Below are positions 1 to 6,495 of a stretch of DNA of 10,208 nucleotides, one piece after another. The translations under genes and the position numbers were made by a program. The notes under the pieces are model-generated. The model was not told the DNA's origin. It saw only the letters and a program-made list of their open reading frames with translations, and did no database searches. Origin of the DNA: an uncultured Hyphomicrobiales bacterium (GTDB lineage: Bacteria > Pseudomonadota > Alphaproteobacteria > Rhizobiales > Aestuariivirgaceae); assembly GCA_903930095.1 (NCBI GenBank), contig CAIYXE010000285.1, forward strand, positions 1 through 10,208. Reading direction: 5' to 3'. Position 1 is the stretch's first letter. Every line of letters begins with the position of its first letter.

Positions 1-962
1 GTCTTGCGGCGCCAGCGGTCGTCCATCAGGAATGTGGCGGCGGCGTTGCGCTCGCCCTCGATGGCGAGGCGGCCGATGCCGTTCCTGAGCTCTACGGGAA
101 GCTCGATCACGCCCTCGGCCTTCGTGGCGCCGCCGGAGAAGGTCAACTCGGCCTCGCCGAAGCTGCGGCCATTGGCGGCCCGCGCGGAGACGCGCGCGGC
201 AAGCTCCGGCCCGCCGGGCGCCCGGAGCGCGGTGACCTTGATGCGCCCGCCATCAAAGCCTGGTGCAGCGAGTGCCAGCGGCAGGGCGGAGGCCTCCGGC
301 ACGATCGCCTCGACGCTTGCTCCTCCCGCGCCGAGGGCTGCAAGGCCCTCCGCGAAGGCGCGTGCTTTGCCGTCGTCGATGCCGTCGGTGAGCCAGATCA
401 CGCGCGGTGCGGGCTGGTTGGCGAAGCGCCCGGAAAGCCTTGCGAGGGTTCCTTCGCGGTCCGGGTCCATGGCGCGGGGCTCAAGGGTCGCGGCGCGGCT
501 TGCGGCATCGCCCGCGGCCTGTGGCTCGAGCGAGGCCGGGCGAAGCTCTGGCGTCGTGGTGGCGAGTGTGACCGGGGCTCCGGCGGAGGCTGCGCCATCG
601 AGGATTTCCGCCATGATCTCGCCGCGCTTGTCCCAGTCCTTGGCGGCGGCCCAGCTGTCATCGACCACCAGCAGCAGGGGCTGGCTGGACAGGGTGCCGA
701 CGCGGCCCGGCGCATAGAGCGGATGCGACACGGCGAGAATCAGAAGGGCCGCCACGAGCAGCCTCAGCAGCAAGAGCCACCACGGCGTCTTGTCCGGCTG
801 TTCCTCGCGGTTGGCAAGGCCGAGCAGCAGGCGGATCGGCGGGAAGCGCACCGTCTCGGGCCGGGGCGGCGTGAAGCGCAGGAGCCACCAGATGACGGGC
901 AGCAGCAGCAGTGCTGCAAGCGCCAGCGGCGTGGTGAAGCTCAGGGCGGAGAGCATGTTCAT
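1..962 (-). CDS. BatA/DUF4159-type membrane protein, N-terminal part (runs off the left edge)
   Basis: Only the first 320 residues are present; the frame is open to position 1. Residues about 11-29 and 61-79 are two hydrophobic segments separated by a loop that includes PPRPETVRFPPIRLLLGLAN, the typical N-terminal double-transmembrane BatA domain. From about residue 95 a von Willebrand A-like fold seems to begin (LLLVVDDSWAA, Asp101-Asp102-Ser103), with a later strand VIWLTDGIDD. In alphaproteobacteria proteins with this start are usually around 900 residues and end in a DUF4159 domain, which would lie outside the window. The start ATG at 962 overlaps the DUF58 stop by 4 nt (ATGA), so the genes are translationally coupled; a second ATG lies two codons in. 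It is probably an inner-membrane component working with the neighbouring MoxR ATPase and DUF58 protein. The family is confident; the cellular role is unknown. Confidence 0.85.
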   Translation of the reverse strand, partial: MNMLSALSFTTPLALAALLLLPVIWWLLRFTPPRPETVRFPPIRLLLGLANREEQPDKTPWWLLLLRLLVAALLILAVSHPLYAPGRVGTLSSQPLLLVVDDSWAAAKDWDKRGEIMAEILDGAASAGAPVTLATTTPELRPASLEPQAAGDAASRAATLEPRAMDPDREGTLARLSGRFANQPAPRVIWLTDGIDDGKARAFAEGLAALGAGGASVEAIVPEASALPLALAAPGFDGGRIKVTALRAPGGPELAARVSARAANGRSFGEAELTFSGGATKAEGVIELPVELRNGIGRLAIEGERNAAATFLMDDRWRRK

Positions 963-1837
963 CGCGCGGCCTCGCCGGAGATCAGCGCATGGAGCTTCAG
1001 CAGCATCGGTGTGGGCGGCTCGTCGGTGCGGTGGATGGAGAAGCTCCAGCCGATCCTGTTGCAGAGGCCGCGCAGCCCCGCGCGGTGGCTTGCGAGCTTT
1101 TCCGCATAGACCCCGCGCAGCGTCTCGGCCTTGGAGGAGAGGAACTTGAGCGGGCCCGCCATCTCGTGGAATTCGACGCGGCCCGCATAGGGAAGCGTCT
1201 CTTCCGCCGGGTCGACCACCTGCACGAGGTGGCCCTTGACGCCAGCTTGCGCGATGGGGGTCAGCGCCCTGGTGATGTCATCCATGCTGTCGAAGAAGTC
1301 CCCGGCCAGCACCGCGCTCGAAAAGCGCGGCATGCGGGTGAAGGAGGGAAGTGCCGCGCCCTCGCGCTTCATGAACCAGTCCGCGATCCTGACCAGCTGG
1401 CTGCGGGCATGGTCCGGCGCGTGGGGAGAGCCCAGGGCGCCGACCCGCTCCTGCGCCCTGACCGCCAGCGAGGCGACAGCGAGCGAGATGAGCTGGGCGC
1501 GCTCGCGCTTCGTTACCTTCGAGAGATGCGAGCAGAAATCCATGGAGACCGAGGGCGAGGCCCAGACCCACAGCGTGTTGGCCGCCTCCCATTCATTCTC
1601 GCGGATGAAGACGCGGTCGGAACGGGCCGATTTGTGCCAGTCGATGCGCTGGGTGGAATCGCCGAAGCTGTAGGGGCGGTACTGCCAGAAGCTTTCCCCC
1701 GGCCCCGCGCGCTTGCGGCCGTGTTCACCGAGGATCACGGTCGCGGCGATGCGCTCGGCCTCCACCAGAAGCGGCGGAAGCACGCGTGAGACCGCTGCGG
1801 CGCGGTCTGACAGGGCAAGGGCCTGGGCTTGTGTCAT
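959..1837 (-). CDS. DUF58 domain-containing protein
   Basis: A 292-residue soluble protein with the DUF58 core at about residues 44-84: RAGPGESF, then YRPYSFGDSTQRIDWHKSAR, then FIRENEWE. This matches the family pattern of an Arg/Gly start, GD, IDW, SAR and a closing Glu. The segment after it (residues 90-100, WVWASPSVSMD) is where DUF58 proteins usually carry a vWA-like metal site DxSxS; here Ser94 occupies the Asp position. No membrane segments are evident, whereas many DUF58 proteins have N-terminal ones, so this is the short alphaproteobacterial form. The ATG lies 4 nt after the MoxR stop and the TGA overlaps the DUF4159-protein start by 4 nt. DUF58 proteins accompany MoxR ATPases and are thought to act with them in assembling or maturing partner proteins. 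The precise function is unknown. Confidence 0.9.
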   Translation of the reverse strand: MTQAQALALSDRAAAVSRVLPPLLVEAERIAATVILGEHGRKRAGPGESFWQYRPYSFGDSTQRIDWHKSARSDRVFIRENEWEAANTLWVWASPSVSMDFCSHLSKVTKRERAQLISLAVASLAVRAQERVGALGSPHAPDHARSQLVRIADWFMKREGAALPSFTRMPRFSSAVLAGDFFDSMDDITRALTPIAQAGVKGHLVQVVDPAEETLPYAGRVEFHEMAGPLKFLSSKAETLRGVYAEKLASHRAGLRGLCNRIGWSFSIHRTDEPPTPMLLKLHALISGEAAR

Positions 1838-1841
1838 CCGG

Positions 1842-2840
1842 TCAGGCGATCATCCGCGCGAGGCGCTCGATCGTGCCGTCGATGGTGTGGCCGTCAGCGC
1901 GGGCGGTGAAGTTCAGCGCCATGCGGTGGCGGAACACCGGGCCCATCAGCGCCATCACGTCGTCGAGGGAGGGCGACAGCCGTCCTTGCAGGAACGCCCG
2001 GGCGCGCGCGCCCAGCATCAGCGACTGCGAGGCGCGGGGCGAGGGGCCCCAGGCGACGTTCTTGTTGACGAAGTCATCGGCATCCGGCCCCGGCCTTGCC
2101 GCGCGCACCACGCGCAGGATGGCTTCCGCCACCTGCTCGCCCACGGGGATGAGGCGGGTGAGGCGCTGGGCATTCATCAATTCGGTGGTGGAGAGGACCT
2201 TCTCCGGCTGCTCCTCCGCCGCACCCGTGGTGGCGAACAGCATGCGGCGCTCGGCATCGAGCGAGGGGTAGGGCACGTCGATCTGCACCAGGAAGCGGTC
2301 AAGCTGGGCTTCGGGCAGCGGATAGGTGCCTTCCTGCTCGATCGGGTTCTGGGTTGCCAGCACGTGGAAGGGCCGCGGCAGGTCGTGGCGCACACCGGCA
2401 ACCGTGATGTGATGCTCCTGCATGGCCTGCAGCAGTGCCGACTGGGTGCGTGGCGAGGCGCGGTTGATCTCGTCGGCCATCATCAGCTGGCAGAACACGG
2501 GTCCCGGCACGAAGCGGAACTGCCGCCTTCCGCCCTCGCTCTCGTCCAGCACTTCCGAGCCCAGAATGTCGGCGGGCATCAGGTCGGGTGTGAACTGTAC
2601 GCGCTTCTCGTCGAGGCCCAGCACGCGGCCCAGCGTGGTGGCCAGCTTGGTCTTGGCAAGGCCCGGCGCACCCACCAGCAGGGCGTGGCCGCCGCCCAGT
2701 ATAGCGATCAGCACCTGTTCCACCACCTCGTCCTGGCCGAAGATGATTCGGCCGATGGCGGCCCGCGCCTGTCCAAGGCGCTCGGCTGCCCCTTCCATGT
2801 CGGCGATGATCTGGTGGTCTGTTTCGTTGATGCTGGGCAT
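1842..2840 (-). CDS. MoxR-family AAA+ ATPase
   Basis: A 332-residue AAA+ ATPase of the MoxR group (AAA_3 domain plus C-terminal lid). Visible motifs are Walker A GAPGLAKT at residues 57-64, Walker B MMADE at 120-124 followed by INR, sensor 1 ATQNP at 162-166, PEAQLDRF with the likely Arg finger at Arg182, and sensor 2 PSPRA at 266-270. MoxR ATPases are chaperone-like motors that use ATP hydrolysis to activate or insert cofactors into partner proteins, usually with vWA-domain proteins encoded beside them, as here. I chose the ATG at 2840 because it gives the usual MoxR length; upstream in-frame ATGs at 2906 and 2945 would add an unconserved-looking tail. No clear Shine-Dalgarno precedes 2840, but TATAGT lies 7 nt upstream, which would fit a leaderless message. 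It is first in the three-gene leftward unit. Family certain, client unknown. Confidence 0.93.
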   Translation of the reverse strand: MPSINETDHQIIADMEGAAERLGQARAAIGRIIFGQDEVVEQVLIAILGGGHALLVGAPGLAKTKLATTLGRVLGLDEKRVQFTPDLMPADILGSEVLDESEGGRRQFRFVPGPVFCQLMMADEINRASPRTQSALLQAMQEHHITVAGVRHDLPRPFHVLATQNPIEQEGTYPLPEAQLDRFLVQIDVPYPSLDAERRMLFATTGAAEEQPEKVLSTTELMNAQRLTRLIPVGEQVAEAILRVVRAARPGPDADDFVNKNVAWGPSPRASQSLMLGARARAFLQGRLSPSLDDVMALMGPVFRHRMALNFTARADGHTIDGTIERLARMIA

Positions 2841-2971
2841 GAGGCTCACTATAGTTTCCGGAACCCGGCCATATTGCGGGCGCGCTGGTATTGTTCTTAA
2901 TGACATCCTCGTGAACGAGAATGGCCTAAAAGAGGCGGGTATCACCCCTTTTTGAGAGTTACGACCGCAAG
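2841..2971. promoter_or_regulatory. Divergent intergenic region between moxR and the DUF1285 gene
   Basis: This 131-nt stretch separates two head-to-head units and should hold promoters for both. It is visibly more AT-rich than its flanks. On the minus strand TATAGT (2848-2853) could be a -10 element for moxR, but nothing like TTGAC sits 16-18 nt upstream. On the plus strand no convincing -35/-10 pair is seen; TTGTTC at 2891-2896 has no good partner. A weak GAGAG (2954-2958) precedes the DUF1285 ATG by 13 nt. The promoter role is inferred from gene orientation. Confidence 0.5.
2904..2923. promoter_or_regulatory. Imperfect 20-bp dyad, candidate operator
   Basis: The sequence CATCCTCGTGAACGAGAATG is an inverted repeat with 9-nt arms (8 of 9 pairs match) around a GA spacer; the core CTCGT/ACGAG is perfect. 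It lies near the middle of the divergent intergenic region, a usual place for a regulator that affects both units. The dyad is seen directly. That it binds a protein is inference; it overlaps an upstream in-frame moxR ATG at 2906, so part of it could be coding if that start were used. Confidence 0.3.
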
Positions 2972-3553
2972 ATGGGCGCAGATCAGACAGACGCGGGCAA
3001 CCCCCTCCGGGGGCTGGGCGAGGCGCGGGCCGCGAAGGGGCCGCCGCCCGTTCACCTGTGGAATCCGCCGTTTTGCGGCGACATCGACATGCGCATCGCC
3101 CGCGACGGCACCTGGTTCTACATGAATTCGCCGATCGGGCGGAAGCCGCTGGTGCAGCTGTTTTCCTCCGTGCTGCGGCTGGATGGCGACGGGAAATATT
3201 ACCTCGTCACGCCTGTGGAAAAGGTTGGCATCCGGGTCGAGGATGCCCCCTTCACCGCCATCCGGATGCAGGTCACGGGCGAGGGGCGGGACCAGGCTAT
3301 CCGTTTCGAGACCAATGTGGACGAAGAGGTGACGGCCGGCGAATCCCACCCGCTGCGCTTTGCCGAGGAGGAGGGGACAGGCGGCCTCAAGCCCTATGTC
3401 ATGGTCAGGGCCGGGCTCGAGGCGCTGGTCAGCCGGGCCCTGTTCTATGACCTTGCCGCGGCGGGCACGGTGGAGGACGGCTGGTTCGGCGTGTGGTCGT
3501 CGGGCCGCTTCTACCCCATGCAGAAGGCCGCCGAGATCGGGCTTGCCTCTTGA
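2972..3553 (+). CDS. DUF1285 domain-containing protein
   Basis: A 193-residue protein that matches the DUF1285 family along nearly its whole length. Conserved-looking blocks are HLWNPPFCGDIDMRIARDG (residues 28-46), TWFYMNSPIGR (47-57), LVTPVEKVGIRVEDAPF (78-94), an acidic middle, and a C-terminal WFGVWSSGRFYP (171-182). No signal peptide or membrane segment is seen, so it is probably cytoplasmic. The biochemical function of the family is not established. The ATG at 2972 follows a weak GAGAG and begins a poorly conserved 25-residue leader before the domain. Its stop overlaps the TTG start of the Nudix gene by 4 nt. DUF1285, Nudix and cca genes often stand together in Hyphomicrobiales, from memory, suggesting co-expression, though not necessarily a shared pathway. 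Confidence 0.9.
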   Translation: MGADQTDAGNPLRGLGEARAAKGPPPVHLWNPPFCGDIDMRIARDGTWFYMNSPIGRKPLVQLFSSVLRLDGDGKYYLVTPVEKVGIRVEDAPFTAIRMQVTGEGRDQAIRFETNVDEEVTAGESHPLRFAEEEGTGGLKPYVMVRAGLEALVSRALFYDLAAAGTVEDGWFGVWSSGRFYPMQKAAEIGLAS

Positions 3554-4182
3554 GCCACAGCTTCGACGAGGATGAATTCCGCACCCTGGCGCCGCCCCGG
3601 CTGCATCTATCGCCACCTGACATTCCAAGCCGCAGCGATGACGACCTGAACCCAGAGGCGCGCATGATCCCCACGGATGAGGCGCCGCGGCCAGCCGCGG
3701 TGCTGGTGCCGCTGGTGCCGCGGGAGGGCGGGCTCCATATGCTGCTGACGCAGCGCCAGCCGCATCTGAGGCGGCATGGGGGCCAGGTGGCCTTTCCGGG
3801 CGGGCGCATGGACGAGACCGACTCCGGCCCCATTGCTGCCGCCCTGCGCGAGACGGAGGAGGAAACGGGCATCCTCCCCGGCTTCGTGGAGCCGCTGGGA
3901 TTTCTCGACACCTATCTCACCAGCACCAATTACCGCGTCATGCCGGTGGTGGGCCTGCTGAGGCCCGGCTTCACCGTGACGCCGCAGCAGGAGGAGGTGG
4001 CTGACGTCTTCGAGGTTCCGCTCGCCTTCCTGATGAACCCGCAGCACCATGAGCGCCATTCGCGCGCATGGCAGGGGCGGCAGCGCCACTACTATGCGAT
4101 GCCCTGGCAGGGGCGCTACATCTGGGGCGCTACTGCAGGCATGATCCGCAACCTCTACGCCCTGCTGTATGAGAGGTCATGA
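3550..4182 (+). CDS. NudL-type CoA pyrophosphatase (Nudix hydrolase)
   Basis: A 210-residue Nudix hydrolase of the CoA-pyrophosphatase group, which cleaves CoA or its derivatives to 3',5'-ADP and 4'-phosphopantetheine in a metal-dependent reaction. The family-specific motif is clear at residues 65-82 (LLTQRQPHLRRHGGQVAF), followed directly by PGGRMD and the Nudix helix RETEEETGI (100-108) with the metal-binding Glu residues. The spacing from PGG to RE is the same as I recall for E. coli NudL. IWGATAGM (191-198) is the usual C-terminal block. The TTG at 3550 is preferred: it overlaps the previous stop (TTGA), and the segment from it to the later ATG at 3664 includes DDLNPEA, which looks family-conserved. 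An ATG at 3493 would lie deep within the DUF1285 gene. The stop overlaps the cca start by 4 nt (ATGA). True substrate not proven by sequence. Confidence 0.9.
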   Translation: MSHSFDEDEFRTLAPPRLHLSPPDIPSRSDDDLNPEARMIPTDEAPRPAAVLVPLVPREGGLHMLLTQRQPHLRRHGGQVAFPGGRMDETDSGPIAAALRETEEETGILPGFVEPLGFLDTYLTSTNYRVMPVVGLLRPGFTVTPQQEEVADVFEVPLAFLMNPQHHERHSRAWQGRQRHYYAMPWQGRYIWGATAGMIRNLYALLYERS

Positions 4183-5360
4183 CAGAGCTTCCCTCCCTCG
4201 CAGGCGCTGCGTGGCTGAACGAGCCCGCCCTGCAACGCGTGATGTCGGCGATTGCCGCCGCGGGCGGCGAGGCGCGCGTGGCAGGCGGCGCCGTGCGCAA
4301 CGCGCTTCTGGGTGAGGCGGTGACCGAGGTTGACCTTGCCGCCACACTCTCGCCCGAACAGGTGACGGAGGTCTGCACCGCAAAGGGCATGAGCGTGCAT
4401 CCCACCGGCATCGCGCACGGCACCGTCACCGTCGTGGCGAATCATCACCCCTATGAGGTGACAACACTTCGCCACGATGTCGAGACTGACGGCCGCCGCG
4501 CCAAGGTCGCGTTCACCAATGACTGGGAAGCCGACGCCATGCGCCGCGACTTCACCATGAATGCGCTCTATTGCGACGCGCGCGGCAGGATCTACGACTT
4601 CACCGGCGGCTACCGCCATGTGCTGAGCCGGAGCGTCATCTTCGTCGGCAGCCCTGAGCAGCGGATCGCCGAGGACTATCTCCGCATCCTGCGCTTCTTC
4701 CGCTTCCATGCGCGCTATGGCGAGGGGTTGCCGGACGAGGCGGGCCTTGCCGCCTGCGTGCGCCTGAAGCAGGGCCTGGACGGGCTCTCGGCCGAGCGCA
4801 TCCGCCAGGAGATGTTCAAGCTGATGGCGGCGCGCGGCGCGGTTGCAACCCTGAAGCTGATGGCGGAAAAGGGTATCCTGGCGCATCTTCTTCCGTATAC
4901 GGAGGAGTGGCCGGTGCTGGAGCGCCTGCCGCCCGACCCGCTGCTGCGCCTTTCGGTGCTGGCGCGTGAGCCCGCCGCCATGAAGGAGCGCTGGCGGCTT
5001 GCCAATCACGAAGGCAAGCGGCTCGCCGCCATAAGCTCTCTCACGCCGCCGTCGCCGGGCTTGCGCGCGCTGGAACAGAAGATCATTCTCTACCAGATCG
5101 GGCCTGAGGCATGGCATGACCTCGTCCTCATCGCCCGGGCGCGTTCCGGCGCCGCGTTGGATGATCCGGACTGGCAAAGCCTGCTCGCCCTGCCGGAGCG
5201 GTGGCCGGTTCCGGTCCTGCCCGTCACGGGTGCCGATCTTCTGGCGGCCGGCATGAACCCCGGCCCGGACATCGGCGTAACGCTTCGCAGGCTGGAGGAC
5301 TGGTGGGTGGCCTCAGGCTTCACGCCGGACAAGCAAGACCTTCTGAAACGGTTCACATAG
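4179..5360 (+). CDS. cca: CCA tRNA nucleotidyltransferase (class II, PcnB/Cca family)
   Basis: A 393-residue class II nucleotidyltransferase that adds or repairs the 3'-terminal CCA of tRNAs using CTP and ATP. The N-terminal catalytic domain has the GGAVRNALLG motif (residues 36-45), the metal-site block TEVDLAATL (49-57), RRDFTMNAL (122-130) and the fingers-type segment DYLRILRFFRFHARYG (166-181), followed by LSAERIRQE, which helps select nucleotides. The C-terminal part continues to VTGADLLAAGM, a recurrent tail motif. The catalytic carboxylate pair, normally DxD, appears as Glu50-Val51-Asp52. The ATG at 4179 overlaps the Nudix stop by 4 nt. A poly(A) polymerase role is possible in this superfamily, but in an alphaproteobacterium with a single such enzyme, CCA addition is the best reading. 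Confidence 0.93.
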   Translation: MTELPSLAGAAWLNEPALQRVMSAIAAAGGEARVAGGAVRNALLGEAVTEVDLAATLSPEQVTEVCTAKGMSVHPTGIAHGTVTVVANHHPYEVTTLRHDVETDGRRAKVAFTNDWEADAMRRDFTMNALYCDARGRIYDFTGGYRHVLSRSVIFVGSPEQRIAEDYLRILRFFRFHARYGEGLPDEAGLAACVRLKQGLDGLSAERIRQEMFKLMAARGAVATLKLMAEKGILAHLLPYTEEWPVLERLPPDPLLRLSVLAREPAAMKERWRLANHEGKRLAAISSLTPPSPGLRALEQKIILYQIGPEAWHDLVLIARARSGAALDDPDWQSLLALPERWPVPVLPVTGADLLAAGMNPGPDIGVTLRRLEDWWVASGFTPDKQDLLKRFT

Positions 5361-5364
5361 GGAG
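5360..5364 (+). promoter_or_regulatory. Strong ribosome binding site for the cupin gene
   Basis: GGGAG begins on the last base of the cca stop codon and lies 7 nt before the ATG at 5372. It is the best-placed Shine-Dalgarno in the window and fixes the cupin start; most other genes here are instead entered through overlapping stop/start codons. This suggests the cupin-SDR-folB group has its own translation entry. Confidence 0.7.
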
Positions 5365-5371
5365 ACACGCA

Positions 5372-5737
5372 ATGGCCGACATTCTGGTGATGAAGACCAA
5401 GGGCAAGCATGCGCCCAAGCCCGACAAGGGCAAGCCCGACAAGGCAAAGCTCGTCAAGGGCAGGTACCGCACCACGACCTGGAACCACTTCACCGGCGAG
5501 GATGACCGGCTCTACTGCGGCATCTGGGAGTCGACGCCGGGCAAGGTGACGGTCGATTACAAGGAATGGGAATTCTGCCATTTCATCGCGGGCAAGGCAG
5601 TGCTCACCAACGAGGAAGGCAAGTCCTGGACGCTGAAGAAGGGCGATGCCTTCATCATCCCCGCAGGCTTCAAGGGCACATGGGAAACGGTAAAGAAGGT
5701 GAGGAAGCACTACGTGATCCTGATGCCGAACGCATGA
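5372..5737 (+). CDS. Cupin domain-containing protein (COG3450 / cupin_3-like)
   Basis: A 121-residue single-domain cupin. The barrel covers about residues 35-120, with WEFCHFIAGKAVLTNEEGKS at 66-85 (first cupin motif) and LKKGDAFIIPAGFKGTWET at 88-106 (second), which match COG3450 small cupins. The first motif lacks the classical HxH pair, so metal binding and enzyme activity are uncertain. The first 30 residues are unusually Lys-rich, with PDKGKPDKAK forming a short internal repeat, and look disordered; this tail is an oddity relative to the compact cupin core. A good Shine-Dalgarno stands 7 nt upstream. The stop overlaps the SDR start by 4 nt (ATGA), so it is made together with the pterin enzymes downstream. 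Function is not known; a binding or regulatory role in the pterin branch would be speculation. Confidence 0.85.
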   Translation: MADILVMKTKGKHAPKPDKGKPDKAKLVKGRYRTTTWNHFTGEDDRLYCGIWESTPGKVTVDYKEWEFCHFIAGKAVLTNEEGKSWTLKKGDAFIIPAGFKGTWETVKKVRKHYVILMPNA

Positions 5738-6495
5738 CCCAGAAAAAATCTGTTCTCGTCACCGGTTCGGCCCGGCGCATCGGGCGCAGGCTGGCGCTCG
5801 ACCTTGCAAAGGACGGCTGGGACGTTGCCGTCCATTGCAACGCCTCCATGGCCGAGGCGGAGGAGGTGGCGGGCTTCATCCGCGGCATCGGCCAGCGCGC
5901 CGTCATCGTGCGCGGCGATCTTTCGCATGACGATGTGCCGGACAGGCTGATCGCCGAGGCCTCGGCAGGGCTGGGCGGCCTGACCTGCCTCATCAACAAC
6001 GCCTCGCTGTTCGAGCCTGACGAGGTCGGCACCATCACCAAGGCGAGCTGGGCCGAGCACCTCGACACCAATCTGAGAGCGCCCGTCTTCCTCTCCCAGG
6101 CCTTCGCGCGGCAATTGCCGGAGGGCCAGGAGGGCAACATCATCTCGATCATCGACCAGCGCGTCTGGAAGCTGAATCCGAGGTTCTTTTCCTACACGAC
6201 GTCGAAATCCGGCCTGTGGACGGCCACCCGGACGCTGGCCCAGGCGCTGGCCCCCAACATCCGCGTCAATGCCATTGGTCCGGGGCCGGCGCTGCCCTCC
6301 GCCCGCATGGATCAGGCGGAATTCGACAAACAGGCCAAGCTGACGCTTCTGGGCCGCGGCACGTCGCCGGCGGAGATTTCCGGCGCCGTGAAGTTCATAT
6401 TGTCCCAGCCGGCCTTGACCGGACAGATGATCGCGCTGGACGGTGGCCAGCATCTGGTCTGGCAGACGCCGGACGTGGTCGAGGTGAACGAATGA
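5734..6495 (+). CDS. Pteridine-reductase-like SDR oxidoreductase (FolM/PTR1 group)
   Basis: A 253-residue short-chain dehydrogenase. The cofactor motif is TGSARRIGRRLA (10-21), the TGxxxRIG form that carries Arg residues and is linked with NADPH in pteridine reductases. NNASLFEPD at 88-96 is also typical of that group. The catalytic residues are Asp141, Tyr154 and Lys158: Asp stands where most SDRs have Ser, with the D-x12-Y-x3-K spacing of Leishmania PTR1 (Asp181, Tyr194, Lys198). Likely reactions are NADPH reduction of dihydromonapterin/dihydrobiopterin or of dihydrofolate. The start at 5734 overlaps the cupin stop (ATGA) and places the Gly motif 10 residues in, as usual. The stop overlaps folB by 4 nt, which supports a pterin role. 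FolM is the nearest named relative I recognise, but orthology is not proven, so no symbol is given. Confidence 0.85.
   Translation: MTQKKSVLVTGSARRIGRRLALDLAKDGWDVAVHCNASMAEAEEVAGFIRGIGQRAVIVRGDLSHDDVPDRLIAEASAGLGGLTCLINNASLFEPDEVGTITKASWAEHLDTNLRAPVFLSQAFARQLPEGQEGNIISIIDQRVWKLNPRFFSYTTSKSGLWTATRTLAQALAPNIRVNAIGPGPALPSARMDQAEFDKQAKLTLLGRGTSPAEISGAVKFILSQPALTGQMIALDGGQHLVWQTPDVVEVNE

Noticed and set aside
2860..2890. GGAAC in the divergent region as an EcfG general-stress promoter
   Set aside because: No CGTT follows at the required 16-17 nt spacing; the sequence there is CGCG.
1713..2900. Plus-strand open frame of 395 codons opposite moxR
   Set aside because: It is antisense to a MoxR gene with all AAA+ motifs, and its translation shows no domain or plausible start signal.
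2936..2952. GGGT-ATC-ACCC followed by CTTTTT, terminator-like on the plus strand
   Set aside because: The stem is only 4 bp and no plus-strand gene ends upstream; it sits in a region expected to hold promoters.
4155..5177. Minus-strand open frame of 340 codons opposite cca
   Set aside because: The plus strand encodes a complete CCA-adding enzyme; the antisense translation has no family features.
5220..5234. Fifteen-base match between cca and moaD (CCCGTCACGGGTGCC)
   Set aside because: Both sites encode Pro-Val-Thr-Gly-Ala in family-typical positions with the same codon preference, so chance plus codon use explains it adequately; not treated as a mobile or dispersed repeat.
5566..5733. Upstream extension of the SDR frame to 5566
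   Set aside because: It runs out of frame through the cupin gene; the ATG at 5734 overlaps the cupin stop and gives the usual distance to the cofactor motif.
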